A stretch of 64,000 bases of DNA from Actinoplanes aureus (GTDB lineage Bacteria; Actinomycetota; Actinomycetes; Mycobacteriales; Micromonosporaceae): NCBI RefSeq assembly GCF_015704865.1, contig NZ_JADQTO010000033.1, positions 1 to 64,000 of the forward strand, read 5' to 3'. The notes under the pieces are model-generated. The model had not been told where the DNA came from. It saw only the letters and a list, made by a program, of their open reading frames with translations, and did no database searches. Both the position numbers and the translations under genes were made by a program. Each line of letters opens with the position of its first letter. The first letter of the stretch is position 1. This document shows, piece by piece, positions 41,071 through 51,373 of this stretch.

Positions 41071-44000
41071 ATGCTGCGCGCGTTGTTGTCTGCCGCACTC
41101 GTAGCGGCAATGGCGGTGGTGGCTCCGGCCGGTCCGGCGGCGAGCGCCCCGGCCTGCGCCGAGGTGGCCGCCGGGGAATCCCGGGCACTGGCGCTGGCCG
41201 GGCAGTGCCGGCGGGAAGTAGTCGTCGCGGAGTCGAGAACAGAGCTGACCCAGGTGGTCGCGCGGCCGGACGGCCGGTTGACGTTCGAGTCGGCGGTGGT
41301 GCCGCAGCGGGCGCGGACCCGCGGCGGCGGCTGGGCCGATGTGGATCTCCGCCTGGCGCGCGGTGCGGACGGGCGGCTGCGACCGGCGGCGTCGGTCGCG
41401 GACGTCAGCTTCAGCGGTGGCGACGGCCCGCTGATCTCGGTGACCCGGCGCGGGCAGGAAATGACGCTGTCGTGGCCGGAGAAGCTGCCGGAGCCGAAGA
41501 TTTCCGGTGACTCGGCGACGTACCCGGGCGTGCTGCCCGGCGTCGACCTGATGGTGCGGGCGACGTACACCGGGTTCACCCACACGCTCGTGGTCCGCAC
41601 CGCCGAGGCGGCGGCCAACCCGGCGGTACGTGCCACCAAGCTGACCGTGGGCGGCGATGTGGCACTGAACCAGGACACGGACGGCACCCTGCGGGCCACT
41701 GCCGGCGGCGCACCGGTGGCCGAGGCGGCACCCGCACTGATGTGGGACTCGAGGGCCGGTTCCGGGGCCCGTTCGACGGCACTGGCGGCCGGTGATGTCG
41801 CGAAGGTGGCGCGGGTCCGTACCGAAGTCTCCGGGAAGACCCTGGTGCTGAAGGCCGACGCGAAGGTCCTCGACGCCAAGGACCGGGTGTTCCCGATCTT
41901 CATCGACCCGGACTGGTCGGTGTTCAAGAGCAAGTGGGCGTACGCGACGAACAACGGGGCGACCAACGACCTCAGCAGTGCCCGGGTGGGCCGCAACCCG
42001 GACTCCGGCGCGCTGTACCGGTCGTATTTCGCCTTCCCGACCACGGCCAACGGCGTCCACCTCGGCGGCAAGTACATCCATGCGGCCCGGGTGGAGATGA
42101 AGCTGGACCACTCGTGGGGCTGCGCGTCGACCCCGTCGTCGCTTTACCACACCTCGGCGATCAACTCCATACCGAAGGCGAGCTGGTCGGGGATGGCGCT
42201 GTGGACGTACCTGGGTGAGGCGTGGGGGAGCGCCAACGAGGCCGGCGGGTGCAACCCGCCGCGGCCGGACATGTACATGAACTTCCAGAGCGCCAACCTG
42301 AACGCCATCATCCAGCAGGCCGCGAACGACTGGTGGGGTGAGGTGAACGTCGCGCTGACCGCCCGCGACAGCAGCCACGGCGGCGAGTCGGTGCAGGCGC
42401 GGTGGAAGCGGTTCTTCCCGAACGACGCCAAGCTGGTCGTCGACTACGACTCGGTGCCCACCCCGCCGACCGGCCTGCAGGTCGCCGGGGTGGCCTGCCC
42501 GGAGAGCGGCGTGCTGTCGGTCGGCACCTACACCCCGACGCTGTCGGCGATCCTGCCCGACGCCGACTCCCAGACGATCATGGGCTACTTTGAGTACGTC
42601 GAGGTCCCCGCCTCGGGCAACCCGGACGACGCCACGGTGCGCACCAACCCCAAACCCGACCCGGTCGCGACCGCGAACACCCGTGCCTCCACCGCGCCGA
42701 TCACGATCGTGCAGGGCAAGACGTACGCCTTCCACGTGACCTCGAAGGATCCCGCGCCGTACAACCGGTGGAGCGGCTGGGGCCCGTGGTGCAAGTTCGC
42801 CGTGGACACCACGGTTCCCGGCGGGCCGGAGATCAGCTCGACCACCCCGCAGGGCGCAGGCCGTCCCGTCACGTTCGTCTTCCACACCACCGAGTCCGAC
42901 GTGGTCAAGTTCCGCTACGGCTGGTCCAGCCCGCCCGCCACCGAGGTCGCCGCCACCACGGGCGTCAACAAGGACGCGACAGTCACGCTGACCGCGCCCC
43001 GCTTCGGCAAGAACACCCTCTGGGTCCGCAGCATCGACGCCACCGGCAACCTCGGCAACCTCAACTCGCACACGATCACCGTCGGCCGGCCGTCACCGCC
43101 CGTCGCCAGCTGGGGCCTGGAGACCTACCCCGGGATCACCCAAGCGCAGGCACTGACCGACCGGCATCCCGGCCGGGCCGGTGACACCCCGCTGGCCTCC
43201 ACCGGGCACTCCCCGGTGGAGTGGACGGACGACACGCACCTGGTCGGCGGCAAGGTCGCCTACTTCAACCGCAACTCGAACCTGTCCACGACCACTCCGA
43301 TCGTCAACACCACGGGCAGCTTCAGCGTGGCGGCGTGGGCCCGGCTCATGGACGACAACCCGGCCACCCCCGCGCCCGATCTGCCCGATGGCAACCGTAC
43401 GGTGGCCGGGCAGTCCGGCACGCACCGCAGCGCGCTGTTCTTCGGCTACCGCATCGTCGACGGACAGCCGCGGTGGGGCCTCTACCTGCCCGGCGGCGAC
43501 CTCGACCCGAGCGGCACCACGATCGCCTCGCCCAACCTGGTCACTACGGCCGACATCGGCCGGTGGGTGCACCTGGCCGCCGTCTACGACGCCGCGACCA
43601 AGCAGATGAGCCTGTACGTCGACGGCACGCTCGCCGGCTCCCGGACGGTGATGGCGGTGCCGTTCAACGCGGCCGGCGCCTTCACGGTGGGCGCCGCGCT
43701 GTGGTCGGGCGAGGGCGGCAGCGCGGTGATGGCCGACCACTGGCTCGGGCAGATCGCCGACGTGCAGGTCTTCGACCGGGTGCTGCTGGCCGAGGACTTC
43801 ACCGGCCAGCTCGCCTCCGATCCGCAGTCCGGGGGCTTCAACGAGCCAGGCATCCTGACCCCGGTCCAGGTCGGCTCGTGGAACTTCAACGCGGCCGTGC
43901 CCTGCTACGACGCCAGCGTCCCGGACACCTGCGAGGCGCCCGACTCGGCCACCTCGTTCAACCGGTGGCTGGCGCTGAGCCGCGGCGTCGACGTCGGCGC

Positions 44001-44895
44001 CGGCCGGACCACCGGCGAGGCCGGCATCTGGCTGGACGACAAATACTTCCCGGACCAGCAAGCACAGGTGGAAACCACCGAGGAGTACGGCCGCAGCGCG
44101 ATCAAGACGGGCGGTGGATGGCAGGACGCGCCGGTTCTGCGTACCGATCAGGCTTTCACGGTTTCTGCCTGGGTGATGCCGACCGACCTGACGGCGAACC
44201 GCACCGTTGTCGCCGCTCAGGACGCGACCGCGATCACCTATGACGCGGCCGCCGGGCGGTGGCGGTTCCGGCTCGGCAACACCAGCGTCGACTCGGCCGA
44301 GGCGCCCGACGCCAACGTCTGGACCCACCTGGCGGCGGCCCACGATGCCGGGCGCAAGCAGATCCGTCTGTACGTCAACGGGAAGCTCAGCGGTACGAAG
44401 ACGCTCACCGCGGCGGCCCCGAACGTGAGCGGGCGGCTGCTGGTCGGCCGCGGACCGTTCGGCGGCCAGTGGACCGGCGGCGTCGACGAGGTGGCCGTCT
44501 TCCAGGGCGCGCTCACCGACACCACAGTGGCCACGCAGTACCAGGCCCAGATCGGTCCGGAGCCCGGCGCCAACGCACTGCTGCGTGGCACCCGGTTGAA
44601 CGCCGGCGATTCGATCCCGTCGGACGTCGGCGACTTCGAGCTGCGCATGCAGAGCGACGGCAACCTGGTCGTCGCCCAGGGCGGCACGACCGTCTGGGAC
44701 ACCCGCACGTGGGGCAACCCAGGCGCCTATTGCTACGTGCAGAGCGACGGCAACTTCGTCGTCTACCGCAGCGACGGCACGCCGTTGTGGGACACCCGCA
44801 CGTGGGGCACCGGCGCCGACCGCCTCCTCCTGAAGAGCGACGGTGACCTGCTGCTGCAGGACGCCGCCGGCCGTGTCCTGTGGCGCCGAGCGTAA
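41071..44895 (+). CDS. Secreted LamG-domain protein with C-terminal bulb-type lectin
   Basis: A 1,274-residue secreted protein; ATG 41071 follows GGGAGGGGG. Signal peptide ~1-26 (LLSAALVAAMAVVAPAGPAA). Residues ~30-285 are an N-terminal beta-rich region like that preceding RHS proteins. ~287-457 form a DNRLRE-like beta domain (YRSYFAFPTTANGVHLGGKY). ~460-673 are immunoglobulin/FN3-like units. Two LamG jelly rolls lie at ~714-910 (FSVAAWARLMDD, WVHLAAVYDAATKQMSLYVD) and ~1003-1163 (FTVSAWVMPTDLT, WTHLAAAHDAGRKQIRLYVN). A B-lectin domain (~1165-1274) has MQSDGNLVV, VQSDGNFVVYRSDG and LKSDGDLLLQ. It sits 12 bases before the RHS gene, so both are co-transcribed and probably act together at the surface. 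Confidence 0.9.
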   Translation: MLRALLSAALVAAMAVVAPAGPAASAPACAEVAAGESRALALAGQCRREVVVAESRTELTQVVARPDGRLTFESAVVPQRARTRGGGWADVDLRLARGADGRLRPAASVADVSFSGGDGPLISVTRRGQEMTLSWPEKLPEPKISGDSATYPGVLPGVDLMVRATYTGFTHTLVVRTAEAAANPAVRATKLTVGGDVALNQDTDGTLRATAGGAPVAEAAPALMWDSRAGSGARSTALAAGDVAKVARVRTEVSGKTLVLKADAKVLDAKDRVFPIFIDPDWSVFKSKWAYATNNGATNDLSSARVGRNPDSGALYRSYFAFPTTANGVHLGGKYIHAARVEMKLDHSWGCASTPSSLYHTSAINSIPKASWSGMALWTYLGEAWGSANEAGGCNPPRPDMYMNFQSANLNAIIQQAANDWWGEVNVALTARDSSHGGESVQARWKRFFPNDAKLVVDYDSVPTPPTGLQVAGVACPESGVLSVGTYTPTLSAILPDADSQTIMGYFEYVEVPASGNPDDATVRTNPKPDPVATANTRASTAPITIVQGKTYAFHVTSKDPAPYNRWSGWGPWCKFAVDTTVPGGPEISSTTPQGAGRPVTFVFHTTESDVVKFRYGWSSPPATEVAATTGVNKDATVTLTAPRFGKNTLWVRSIDATGNLGNLNSHTITVGRPSPPVASWGLETYPGITQAQALTDRHPGRAGDTPLASTGHSPVEWTDDTHLVGGKVAYFNRNSNLSTTTPIVNTTGSFSVAAWARLMDDNPATPAPDLPDGNRTVAGQSGTHRSALFFGYRIVDGQPRWGLYLPGGDLDPSGTTIASPNLVTTADIGRWVHLAAVYDAATKQMSLYVDGTLAGSRTVMAVPFNAAGAFTVGAALWSGEGGSAVMADHWLGQIADVQVFDRVLLAEDFTGQLASDPQSGGFNEPGILTPVQVGSWNFNAAVPCYDASVPDTCEAPDSATSFNRWLALSRGVDVGAGRTTGEAGIWLDDKYFPDQQAQVETTEEYGRSAIKTGGGWQDAPVLRTDQAFTVSAWVMPTDLTANRTVVAAQDATAITYDAAAGRWRFRLGNTSVDSAEAPDANVWTHLAAAHDAGRKQIRLYVNGKLSGTKTLTAAAPNVSGRLLVGRGPFGGQWTGGVDEVAVFQGALTDTTVATQYQAQIGPEPGANALLRGTRLNAGDSIPSDVGDFELRMQSDGNLVVAQGGTTVWDTRTWGNPGAYCYVQSDGNFVVYRSDGTPLWDTRTWGTGADRLLLKSDGDLLLQDAAGRVLWRRA

Positions 44896-44907
44896 GGGAG
44901 AGATTCG

Positions 44908-47900
44908 ATGTTCCGTCGCCTCGCGGCGCCATTGGCCGCTGTCCTTCTGTTCACTCTGCCTGCGGGTGTTCCCACCGCGACTCCCGCGGAGGCTGCCGCC
45001 GAACGGCTCAAGCCGCCCGCTGAGAAGATCGACAAGCACGGCGGCCCGGTCGCTGCCGGCAAGCCGTGGACGCAGAACCGTGTGCGGTACGCCCCCGCCC
45101 CGGCGCCGAAGTGGCCGGAGGCGGTCACCGCGACTGTGGATCTGAAGGCGTCGAAGACCCGGGTCGCCGGATCCCCGGTGTCGGTGTCCGGGACAGATCA
45201 GGTCACCGTACGTGTGCTGGACCGGGCCGCGTTGCCTCCGCAGTGGCGTGACCGGGTTGTCATGTCGCTGTCCGGGCAGGCGAAGGTCGCGGTGGACTAC
45301 AGCGGCTTCCGCTATGCCTACGGCGGTGACTGGGCGTCCCGGCTGCGGCTGTGGTCGGTGCCCGCGTGTGCCCTCACCACGCCGGATGTTCCCGCTTGTC
45401 GCTCGACGCCGGTGCGCAGCACGAACGACGTCGCGGCGGGCGTGGTTTCCTCTGCCGCGCCGGTCAAGGCTTCCTATGTGGTGCTCGCGGCGGCCGAGTC
45501 GGGCGGCGACGGCGACTTCAGCGCGACCTCGCTCGCTGCTTCCAGCACCTGGACCTCCGGCGGTAGTTCCGGGGACTTCACCTGGAACTATCCGTTGCGG
45601 GTGCCTCCGGCGACCGGTCCGGCACCGGAGATCGCGCTGGCCTATTCGGCGCAGTCGGTGGACGGCCGTTCCGAGGTGACCAACAACCAGCCGTCGATGA
45701 TCGGCGAGGGCTTCGACTACTCACCCGGCTTCCTGGAGCGGCGTTACGTCCCGTGCTGGGACGACCGGGGCGCAGGCGCCAACAACGCGTCCCGGCAGAC
45801 CAGCGACCAGTGCTGGAAGTCCGACAACGCCACGATCAGCTTCAACGGCCGCGGCGGGGAGCTGGTGTACCAGGCCGGCAAGGGTTGGCATCTCCGCAAC
45901 GAGGACGGCACACGTGTCGAGCGGCTGACCGGGGCGGCCAACGGTGCCCGTGACGGTGAGTATTGGAAGCTGACGACCACCGACGGCACCCAGTACTTCT
46001 TCGGGCTCAACGCGTTGCCGGGCCATTCGGAGAAGACGAACAGCACGCTGACCGTGCCGGTGTACGGGAACCATTCGCACGAGCCCTGCTACAAGGCTGG
46101 CAACTTCGCCGGTTCGTACTGCACGCAGGCGTGGCGGTGGCAGCTCGACTACGTCGTGGATGTGCGTGGCAACACTATGTCGTACTGGTACGGCAAGGAT
46201 TCCAACAAGTACGCGCGGAACAACACCGACGCCGACGACACCACCTATGACCGGGCTGGTCATCTGACCCGGATCGATTACGGCACTTACGACCGGGTCG
46301 CGGATGTGCACGGTGTCACCGAGCGGTCGGTCACCCCGCACGCGCAGGTGCTGTTCGAGAACGCGTTGCGGTGTGTCGCGGACTGCGGCAGCGAGGCGGC
46401 GCCGGTCAAGGCGAACTGGAAGGACACTCCGTGGGATCAGGAGTGCAAGACCGATTCCTGCCCGCAGAAGTACGCGCCGACGTTCTGGACCACCAAGCGG
46501 CTGGCCAAGGTCACCACGCGGGTCTGGGACACCACCAAGGCGACTGCGGCGTGGCAGGACGTGGATCAGTGGACGTTGACCCACACGTTCGCGGCCAGCG
46601 CGGACAGCACGCATACCGGCCTGTGGCTTGACAAGATCGACCACGCCGGGCTGGTCGGCGGCACGGCCGCGATGCCGCCGGTGACCTTCGGCGCGGTGTC
46701 CAAGGCCAACCGGGTGCTCACCGCGAACGGCACCACCCACAACTGGCTGCGTATCTCCGACATCGTCACCGAGACCGGCGCCCGCATCCACGTCGACTAC
46801 AGCAGGCCCCAATGCACCGCGAACAACCCACCGACCCCGCACACCAACACGTCGCTGTGCTATCCGGTGCTGATGCTCGACCCCCTCGACCCGAACCAGA
46901 AGAAGCTGATCACCGAGTGGTGGCACAAGTACCGCGTGGAGCACGTCAGCCAGGACGACGTGCAACTGGCCGGCGGCAAGCAGGCGCGCTCGGTGCACAC
47001 CTGGTACGAGTACGGCGGAACGCCCGCCTGGCACTACGCCGACGACGACGGGGTGACCCGGCCGGAGCGGCGGACCTGGTCGCAGTGGCGTGGCTACGGC
47101 ACCGTGAAGACCCGGGTCGGTGACAGCTTGGACGGCCCGACCACGCTGACGGTCACCAACTTCCTGCGTGGCATGCACGGCGACCGGGCGGCACCGGCCG
47201 GCGGCACGCGCACGGTCACCTCGCCCGCGTCACTCGGTGACGAAACCGTGCACGACGAGGACCAGTTCGCCGGTCAGGTCCGAGAGCAGGTCGTCTACAA
47301 CGGCACCGAAACCAAGCCGGTGTCCAAGACCGTGAACGTGCCGTCGCGATCCGAACCGACCGCGGCCCGGGGAGACGTGGAAGCCCGGTTCACCGGCACC
47401 GCGGTCGCGTACACGGCGGCCGCGCTGGGCGACCACGGCAGCCGGGGCTGGCGAGTCAGCCGGCAGAACAACGAATTCGACTGGTCCTACGGCTCGATCG
47501 TCCGGACCCAGCAGGACGCCGACATCGCGGCGACCGGCGACGAGAGATGCACCACCAACACCTACAACCGCAACACCGCCAAGAACCTGACGCAGACCCT
47601 GCGTCAGACGACCGTCACGGCTCTACCGTGCGGCCAAGCGCCTGACGGCGCCGACGACGTCATCTCCGATCAACAGCTGACGTACGACGGAGCGGCCGGG
47701 CCGTCGACCCCGCCGGTGTACGGGTCGGTGACCCGCACCGAGCAGCTCAAGGACTTGACGGCCGCAGCCGGCACCGTGTGGCACACCGTCAGCAGCAGCA
47801 CCTACCGACCGGACGGCCGGGTGGCCACCGCAACCGACATCAAGGGCAACGTGACCACCACCGAGTACACGCTCACCACGGTGACGACCACCGGGCCGAT

Positions 47901-50900
47901 GCCGGGCTGGACGGCCAAGCGCGAGGTCAACCCGTACTGGGGATCCGACGTCAAGGTCGTCGACGTGAACGGCCGGGTCACCGCCGAGCTGGCGTACGAC
48001 CCGCTCGGCCGCGTCGCCAAGGTGTGGCGGCTCGGCTGGCCGCGTGCCGGGCACGAGAACCAGCCGCTCAGCGAGTACCGCTACGTGTTCGCCCCGGGGC
48101 GCGACTCCTATCCGTACACCGCGACCAGCCAGCTCAACAGCGACGGCAACGTGGTGACGTCGTACCAGATCGTTGACGGGTGGTTGCGGCCCCGGCAGAC
48201 CCAAACGCAGTCCGCGGCCGGCGACGGCAACCGCGTCGTCACCGACACCATCCACGATCAATACGGTCGCGCGACCACCAAGTACGCGGCTCACGTCGAA
48301 CCCGGAGCGGCATCCGGGACGCTGTGGCACGAACCGGAATGGTCGGTGCCGGCGGTGTCGCGCACGGTGCAGGACCTCACCGACCGGGTCACCGCCGAGG
48401 TGTTCCTGTCCGGCGACGGCCGGGAGAACCTGGTGGAGAAGTGGCGCACCACCAAGACCCACGAAGGGGACCGGTCGACCACGACCCCGCCCGCAGGCGG
48501 CGTGGCAACCACGACCGTCACCGACGCCGATGGCCGCACCGTCGCCCTGCGCCAGCACACCACCGCGGCCGGCGTCGCGGGCGCCTACCGGGAAACCCGG
48601 TACGTCTACGACCGCAAGGGCCACCGGGTCAAGGTCATCGACCCGGCCGGCAACGAATGGACCTCCCAATTCGACGTCCGCGGGCGCGAAATCCAGACGA
48701 CCGACCCGGACCGGGGCATCACGAGGACGGTCTACAACGACGCCGGCGAGACCGTCACCGTCACCGACGCGCGCGGCGAGGCGCTCTGGTACGGATACGA
48801 CCAGATCGGCCGCAAGACCGAGGTGCGCGACGGCTCTCCGACCGGGGCTCTGCGCGCGCAGTGGAAGTACGACGCGCTCTACAGCGGCCAGGCGGGCTTC
48901 CGAGGGCAGCTCACCCAGAGCATCCGGTACGAGCCGGCCGGCTCCGCCAACGCCTACAAGTGGCAGGTTCGCCAGTTCGACGCCCGCTACCAGCCCACCG
49001 GCGTCAACTACGTCATCCCAGCCGTCGAGGACAAGCTCAGCCGCACCTACGTCTACAGCTACAGTTTCGCTGCGACGACCGGCCAGCCTCTGACCATGTC
49101 GTACGCGGACGGCCCGGAGGGTAGCGGCCTGGCCACCGAGCAACTGACCACCGACTATCACGACACCACCGGCCTACCGGTCCGGCTCGACACCAGCCTC
49201 ACCGGGGCGGCCGGCCCGCTGCTCACCGCCAGCTACACCCCGTACGGCGAAGTCAACGGCTCCGTGCGTAGCGTCGTGGGCGAGACCGCCGTCGAGGACG
49301 TGATCTACCGCGACGAGGCGACCCGCCGGATCGAACGCACCACCGCCGGGGACGTCTCCGACCGGCGCTACACCCACGACCCGTACGGCAACGTCACCGA
49401 GATCACCGAGCCGGACGACCGGCAATGCTTCCGGCACGACCGGCTCGCCCAGCTCACGAGCGCGTGGACGCCGAAGCAGGGCGTGACCTGCGCCGCTGAA
49501 CCGGCGGTGGCCGATCTGGGCGGTCCCGCGCCGTACTGGACGGACTGGACGTTCGACTCCACCGGCAGCCGGCTCACCGAGGTGTCGCATGCGGCGGCAG
49601 GGGAAACGACCCGCACGTACAAGATGCCGACCGGCGGCGCCGGTGTCGCCCGCCCGCACGCCCTCACCGAGATGACCACGACGGCGCCGGGCAAGGCGGC
49701 GGTCGTCAACCGCTACACCTACGACCAGGCCGGAAACACCGTCTGCCGGCCGGCCGGCAGCGAAACCAACGACTGCGGCAACGGCGCCGGCAGCCAGGTC
49801 GCCTCGTGGAACGCCGAAGGCCGGATGGCCGCGATCACGGCCGGCGGCAAGACCCAGCAGACCAACGTGTACGACGCCGACGGCACACGCCTGATCCGGC
49901 GCGACACCGCCGGCACCACGCTGTACTTGCCGGGTCAGGAGATTCGCCAGGAAGGCACGACGGTCACCGGCACCCGGCACTACTCCTTCGCCGGCGGCGT
50001 CATCGCAGCACGTAGGAGCGGCGCCGCGGTGGCGGCCAACCTCATCTGGCTCTACGCCGATCATCAGGGCACCCAGCAGACGGCCGTCAACGCCGCCACC
50101 CACGCTGCGACAGTGCGGCGTCAGACACCGTACGGCGGGCCGCGTGGCGCCCAACCGGCCTGGCCGACCGACAAGGGCTTCGTCGGCGGCGACACCGACC
50201 CGACCGGCCTGACTCACCTGGGCGCCCGCGAGTACGACCCGGCGACCGGCCGCTTCATCTCGGTCGACCCGCTGATGGACCTTGCCGACCCCACCCAATG
50301 GAACGGGTATTCGTACGCCAACAACAGCCCGGTCAGCAGCAGCGACCCTGACGGCCTGGCCCCGTGCCACGGCTACCAGGATGGGGACCTGTGCCCCGGA
50401 CAGAAGATCGGGCCGTGGGCCGGCACCGTGGCCGGAGACACCGCACGCGACAAGCACTTCGGCGGCGGCACCAAGAAGCGCAAGCGCGACGACCGCTACA
50501 CCGGCAACTGGGGTTCGCCGAAGCCCCGAACGTGCAGCACGGCCACGCCTGAGTACTGCCACGCGCCCGGAGCCCAGGACATGACGCCGTACCGGCTCGG
50601 GGTTGTCTGGGCTGTGCATTCCACCAAGATTCCCTGCCCGGACGACGACACTGCCTGCGCCAAGACCTACTACTTCCGTGAGGGTGATCCGTTCACCGAG
50701 CAGATTCGCGGATTGGACACCATTGAAAGTGCTCGGCAGGCCGTCGCCGCAGCCATAGCGGCTGGGGAGATCGGCGGACGAGTCGACCTGCATTACACCA
50801 AGTTCGATAAAGGGCAGCGTGGGTGGCAGGTCATGCAGGATGCCGTCGGGGTACTCGGCGATGTCGGCGTCCTAGGTATATTCGGCAGCGCAGTCGGGAG

Positions 50901-51138
50901 CCCGGAGGCCGAGGCATTCCTTGGATCTTACGATCTCGAATGGAGCGTCGTGGGTTACGATTCTTCCCGTAAGCCGGTTGTGGAATACCATTTGACCAAT
51001 GCGACGACCAGAGGCTCCGCGACCGCGAACCCCTTCGGGTCCTACCACGGTAGAGGGAGCGCCGGAGCAGGGGGCGACGCGCGTCCCGGCGAGAGGTTCC
51101 AGACTCAGTCCGTTCGATGGCGCGAGACCGTCGAATAA
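44908..51138 (+). CDS. Secreted RHS-repeat protein, probable polymorphic toxin
   Basis: A 2,076-residue protein. Signal peptide ~1-30 (FRRLAAPLAAVLLFTLPAGV). A large N-terminal domain (~60-620) carries the FTWNYPLRVPPATGPAPEIA and VDGRSEVTNNQPSMIGEGFD motifs of actinobacterial RHS proteins. YD/RHS repeats run ~950-1760 (for example YDPLGRVAKVWRLG, YVYDRKGHRVKVIDPAGNEW, YGYDQIGRKTEVRDG). The core GLTHLGAREYDPATGRFISV then DPLMDLADPTQWNGYSYANN lies at ~1767-1806. A variable tip (~1815-2076) follows: lysine-rich KKRKRDDRYTGNW, a Cys-containing middle and a beta-rich end (YDLEWSVVGYDSS, SVRWRETVE). RHS shells encase and release the C-terminal peptide. No immunity gene follows; the tip's activity is not identified. 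Confidence 0.92.
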   Translation: MFRRLAAPLAAVLLFTLPAGVPTATPAEAAAERLKPPAEKIDKHGGPVAAGKPWTQNRVRYAPAPAPKWPEAVTATVDLKASKTRVAGSPVSVSGTDQVTVRVLDRAALPPQWRDRVVMSLSGQAKVAVDYSGFRYAYGGDWASRLRLWSVPACALTTPDVPACRSTPVRSTNDVAAGVVSSAAPVKASYVVLAAAESGGDGDFSATSLAASSTWTSGGSSGDFTWNYPLRVPPATGPAPEIALAYSAQSVDGRSEVTNNQPSMIGEGFDYSPGFLERRYVPCWDDRGAGANNASRQTSDQCWKSDNATISFNGRGGELVYQAGKGWHLRNEDGTRVERLTGAANGARDGEYWKLTTTDGTQYFFGLNALPGHSEKTNSTLTVPVYGNHSHEPCYKAGNFAGSYCTQAWRWQLDYVVDVRGNTMSYWYGKDSNKYARNNTDADDTTYDRAGHLTRIDYGTYDRVADVHGVTERSVTPHAQVLFENALRCVADCGSEAAPVKANWKDTPWDQECKTDSCPQKYAPTFWTTKRLAKVTTRVWDTTKATAAWQDVDQWTLTHTFAASADSTHTGLWLDKIDHAGLVGGTAAMPPVTFGAVSKANRVLTANGTTHNWLRISDIVTETGARIHVDYSRPQCTANNPPTPHTNTSLCYPVLMLDPLDPNQKKLITEWWHKYRVEHVSQDDVQLAGGKQARSVHTWYEYGGTPAWHYADDDGVTRPERRTWSQWRGYGTVKTRVGDSLDGPTTLTVTNFLRGMHGDRAAPAGGTRTVTSPASLGDETVHDEDQFAGQVREQVVYNGTETKPVSKTVNVPSRSEPTAARGDVEARFTGTAVAYTAAALGDHGSRGWRVSRQNNEFDWSYGSIVRTQQDADIAATGDERCTTNTYNRNTAKNLTQTLRQTTVTALPCGQAPDGADDVISDQQLTYDGAAGPSTPPVYGSVTRTEQLKDLTAAAGTVWHTVSSSTYRPDGRVATATDIKGNVTTTEYTLTTVTTTGPMPGWTAKREVNPYWGSDVKVVDVNGRVTAELAYDPLGRVAKVWRLGWPRAGHENQPLSEYRYVFAPGRDSYPYTATSQLNSDGNVVTSYQIVDGWLRPRQTQTQSAAGDGNRVVTDTIHDQYGRATTKYAAHVEPGAASGTLWHEPEWSVPAVSRTVQDLTDRVTAEVFLSGDGRENLVEKWRTTKTHEGDRSTTTPPAGGVATTTVTDADGRTVALRQHTTAAGVAGAYRETRYVYDRKGHRVKVIDPAGNEWTSQFDVRGREIQTTDPDRGITRTVYNDAGETVTVTDARGEALWYGYDQIGRKTEVRDGSPTGALRAQWKYDALYSGQAGFRGQLTQSIRYEPAGSANAYKWQVRQFDARYQPTGVNYVIPAVEDKLSRTYVYSYSFAATTGQPLTMSYADGPEGSGLATEQLTTDYHDTTGLPVRLDTSLTGAAGPLLTASYTPYGEVNGSVRSVVGETAVEDVIYRDEATRRIERTTAGDVSDRRYTHDPYGNVTEITEPDDRQCFRHDRLAQLTSAWTPKQGVTCAAEPAVADLGGPAPYWTDWTFDSTGSRLTEVSHAAAGETTRTYKMPTGGAGVARPHALTEMTTTAPGKAAVVNRYTYDQAGNTVCRPAGSETNDCGNGAGSQVASWNAEGRMAAITAGGKTQQTNVYDADGTRLIRRDTAGTTLYLPGQEIRQEGTTVTGTRHYSFAGGVIAARRSGAAVAANLIWLYADHQGTQQTAVNAATHAATVRRQTPYGGPRGAQPAWPTDKGFVGGDTDPTGLTHLGAREYDPATGRFISVDPLMDLADPTQWNGYSYANNSPVSSSDPDGLAPCHGYQDGDLCPGQKIGPWAGTVAGDTARDKHFGGGTKKRKRDDRYTGNWGSPKPRTCSTATPEYCHAPGAQDMTPYRLGVVWAVHSTKIPCPDDDTACAKTYYFREGDPFTEQIRGLDTIESARQAVAAAIAAGEIGGRVDLHYTKFDKGQRGWQVMQDAVGVLGDVGVLGIFGSAVGSPEAEAFLGSYDLEWSVVGYDSSRKPVVEYHLTNATTRGSATANPFGSYHGRGSAGAGGDARPGERFQTQSVRWRETVE

Positions 51139-51171
51139 CCACCCGGCACGTCCGATCGGAAATCTCTGACA

Positions 51172-51216
51172 CCGGACCCGGCCGCTCCTGCAATTCGGTG
51201 GGGCTGTCGGGTCCGG
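51172..51216. terminator. Hairpin after the RHS gene
   Basis: CCGGACCCG (51172-51180) pairs with CGGGTCCGG (51208-51216) around a 27-nt loop, 33 bases after the RHS stop. Plausible end of the LamG-RHS transcript. Confidence 0.4.
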
Positions 51217-51373
51217 CGCCGGCTGCGGGTTGAAAACCTGGTTCAGCGGGCCGCGGCTTGCTCGCCAGATGCACCTCGAAGGCCGGCGGTGGCGCTGCGG
51301 CCGCCGGCGCCCGGCAGGAACGGGAACGTGACGCAGGCGACCGCCAGCGCAGCTATCCGGCGCCGTGTCGTGA

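Noticed and set aside
40771..43071. Long minus-strand frames opposite the LamG gene (up to 766 codons)
   Set aside because: Shadow frames caused by high GC; composition is Arg/Gly/His-rich and the opposite strand carries clear LamG and lectin motifs.
45721..50793. Minus-strand frames of 485 to 539 codons opposite the RHS gene
   Set aside because: Antisense shadows of conserved RHS repeats; no start signals or domains.
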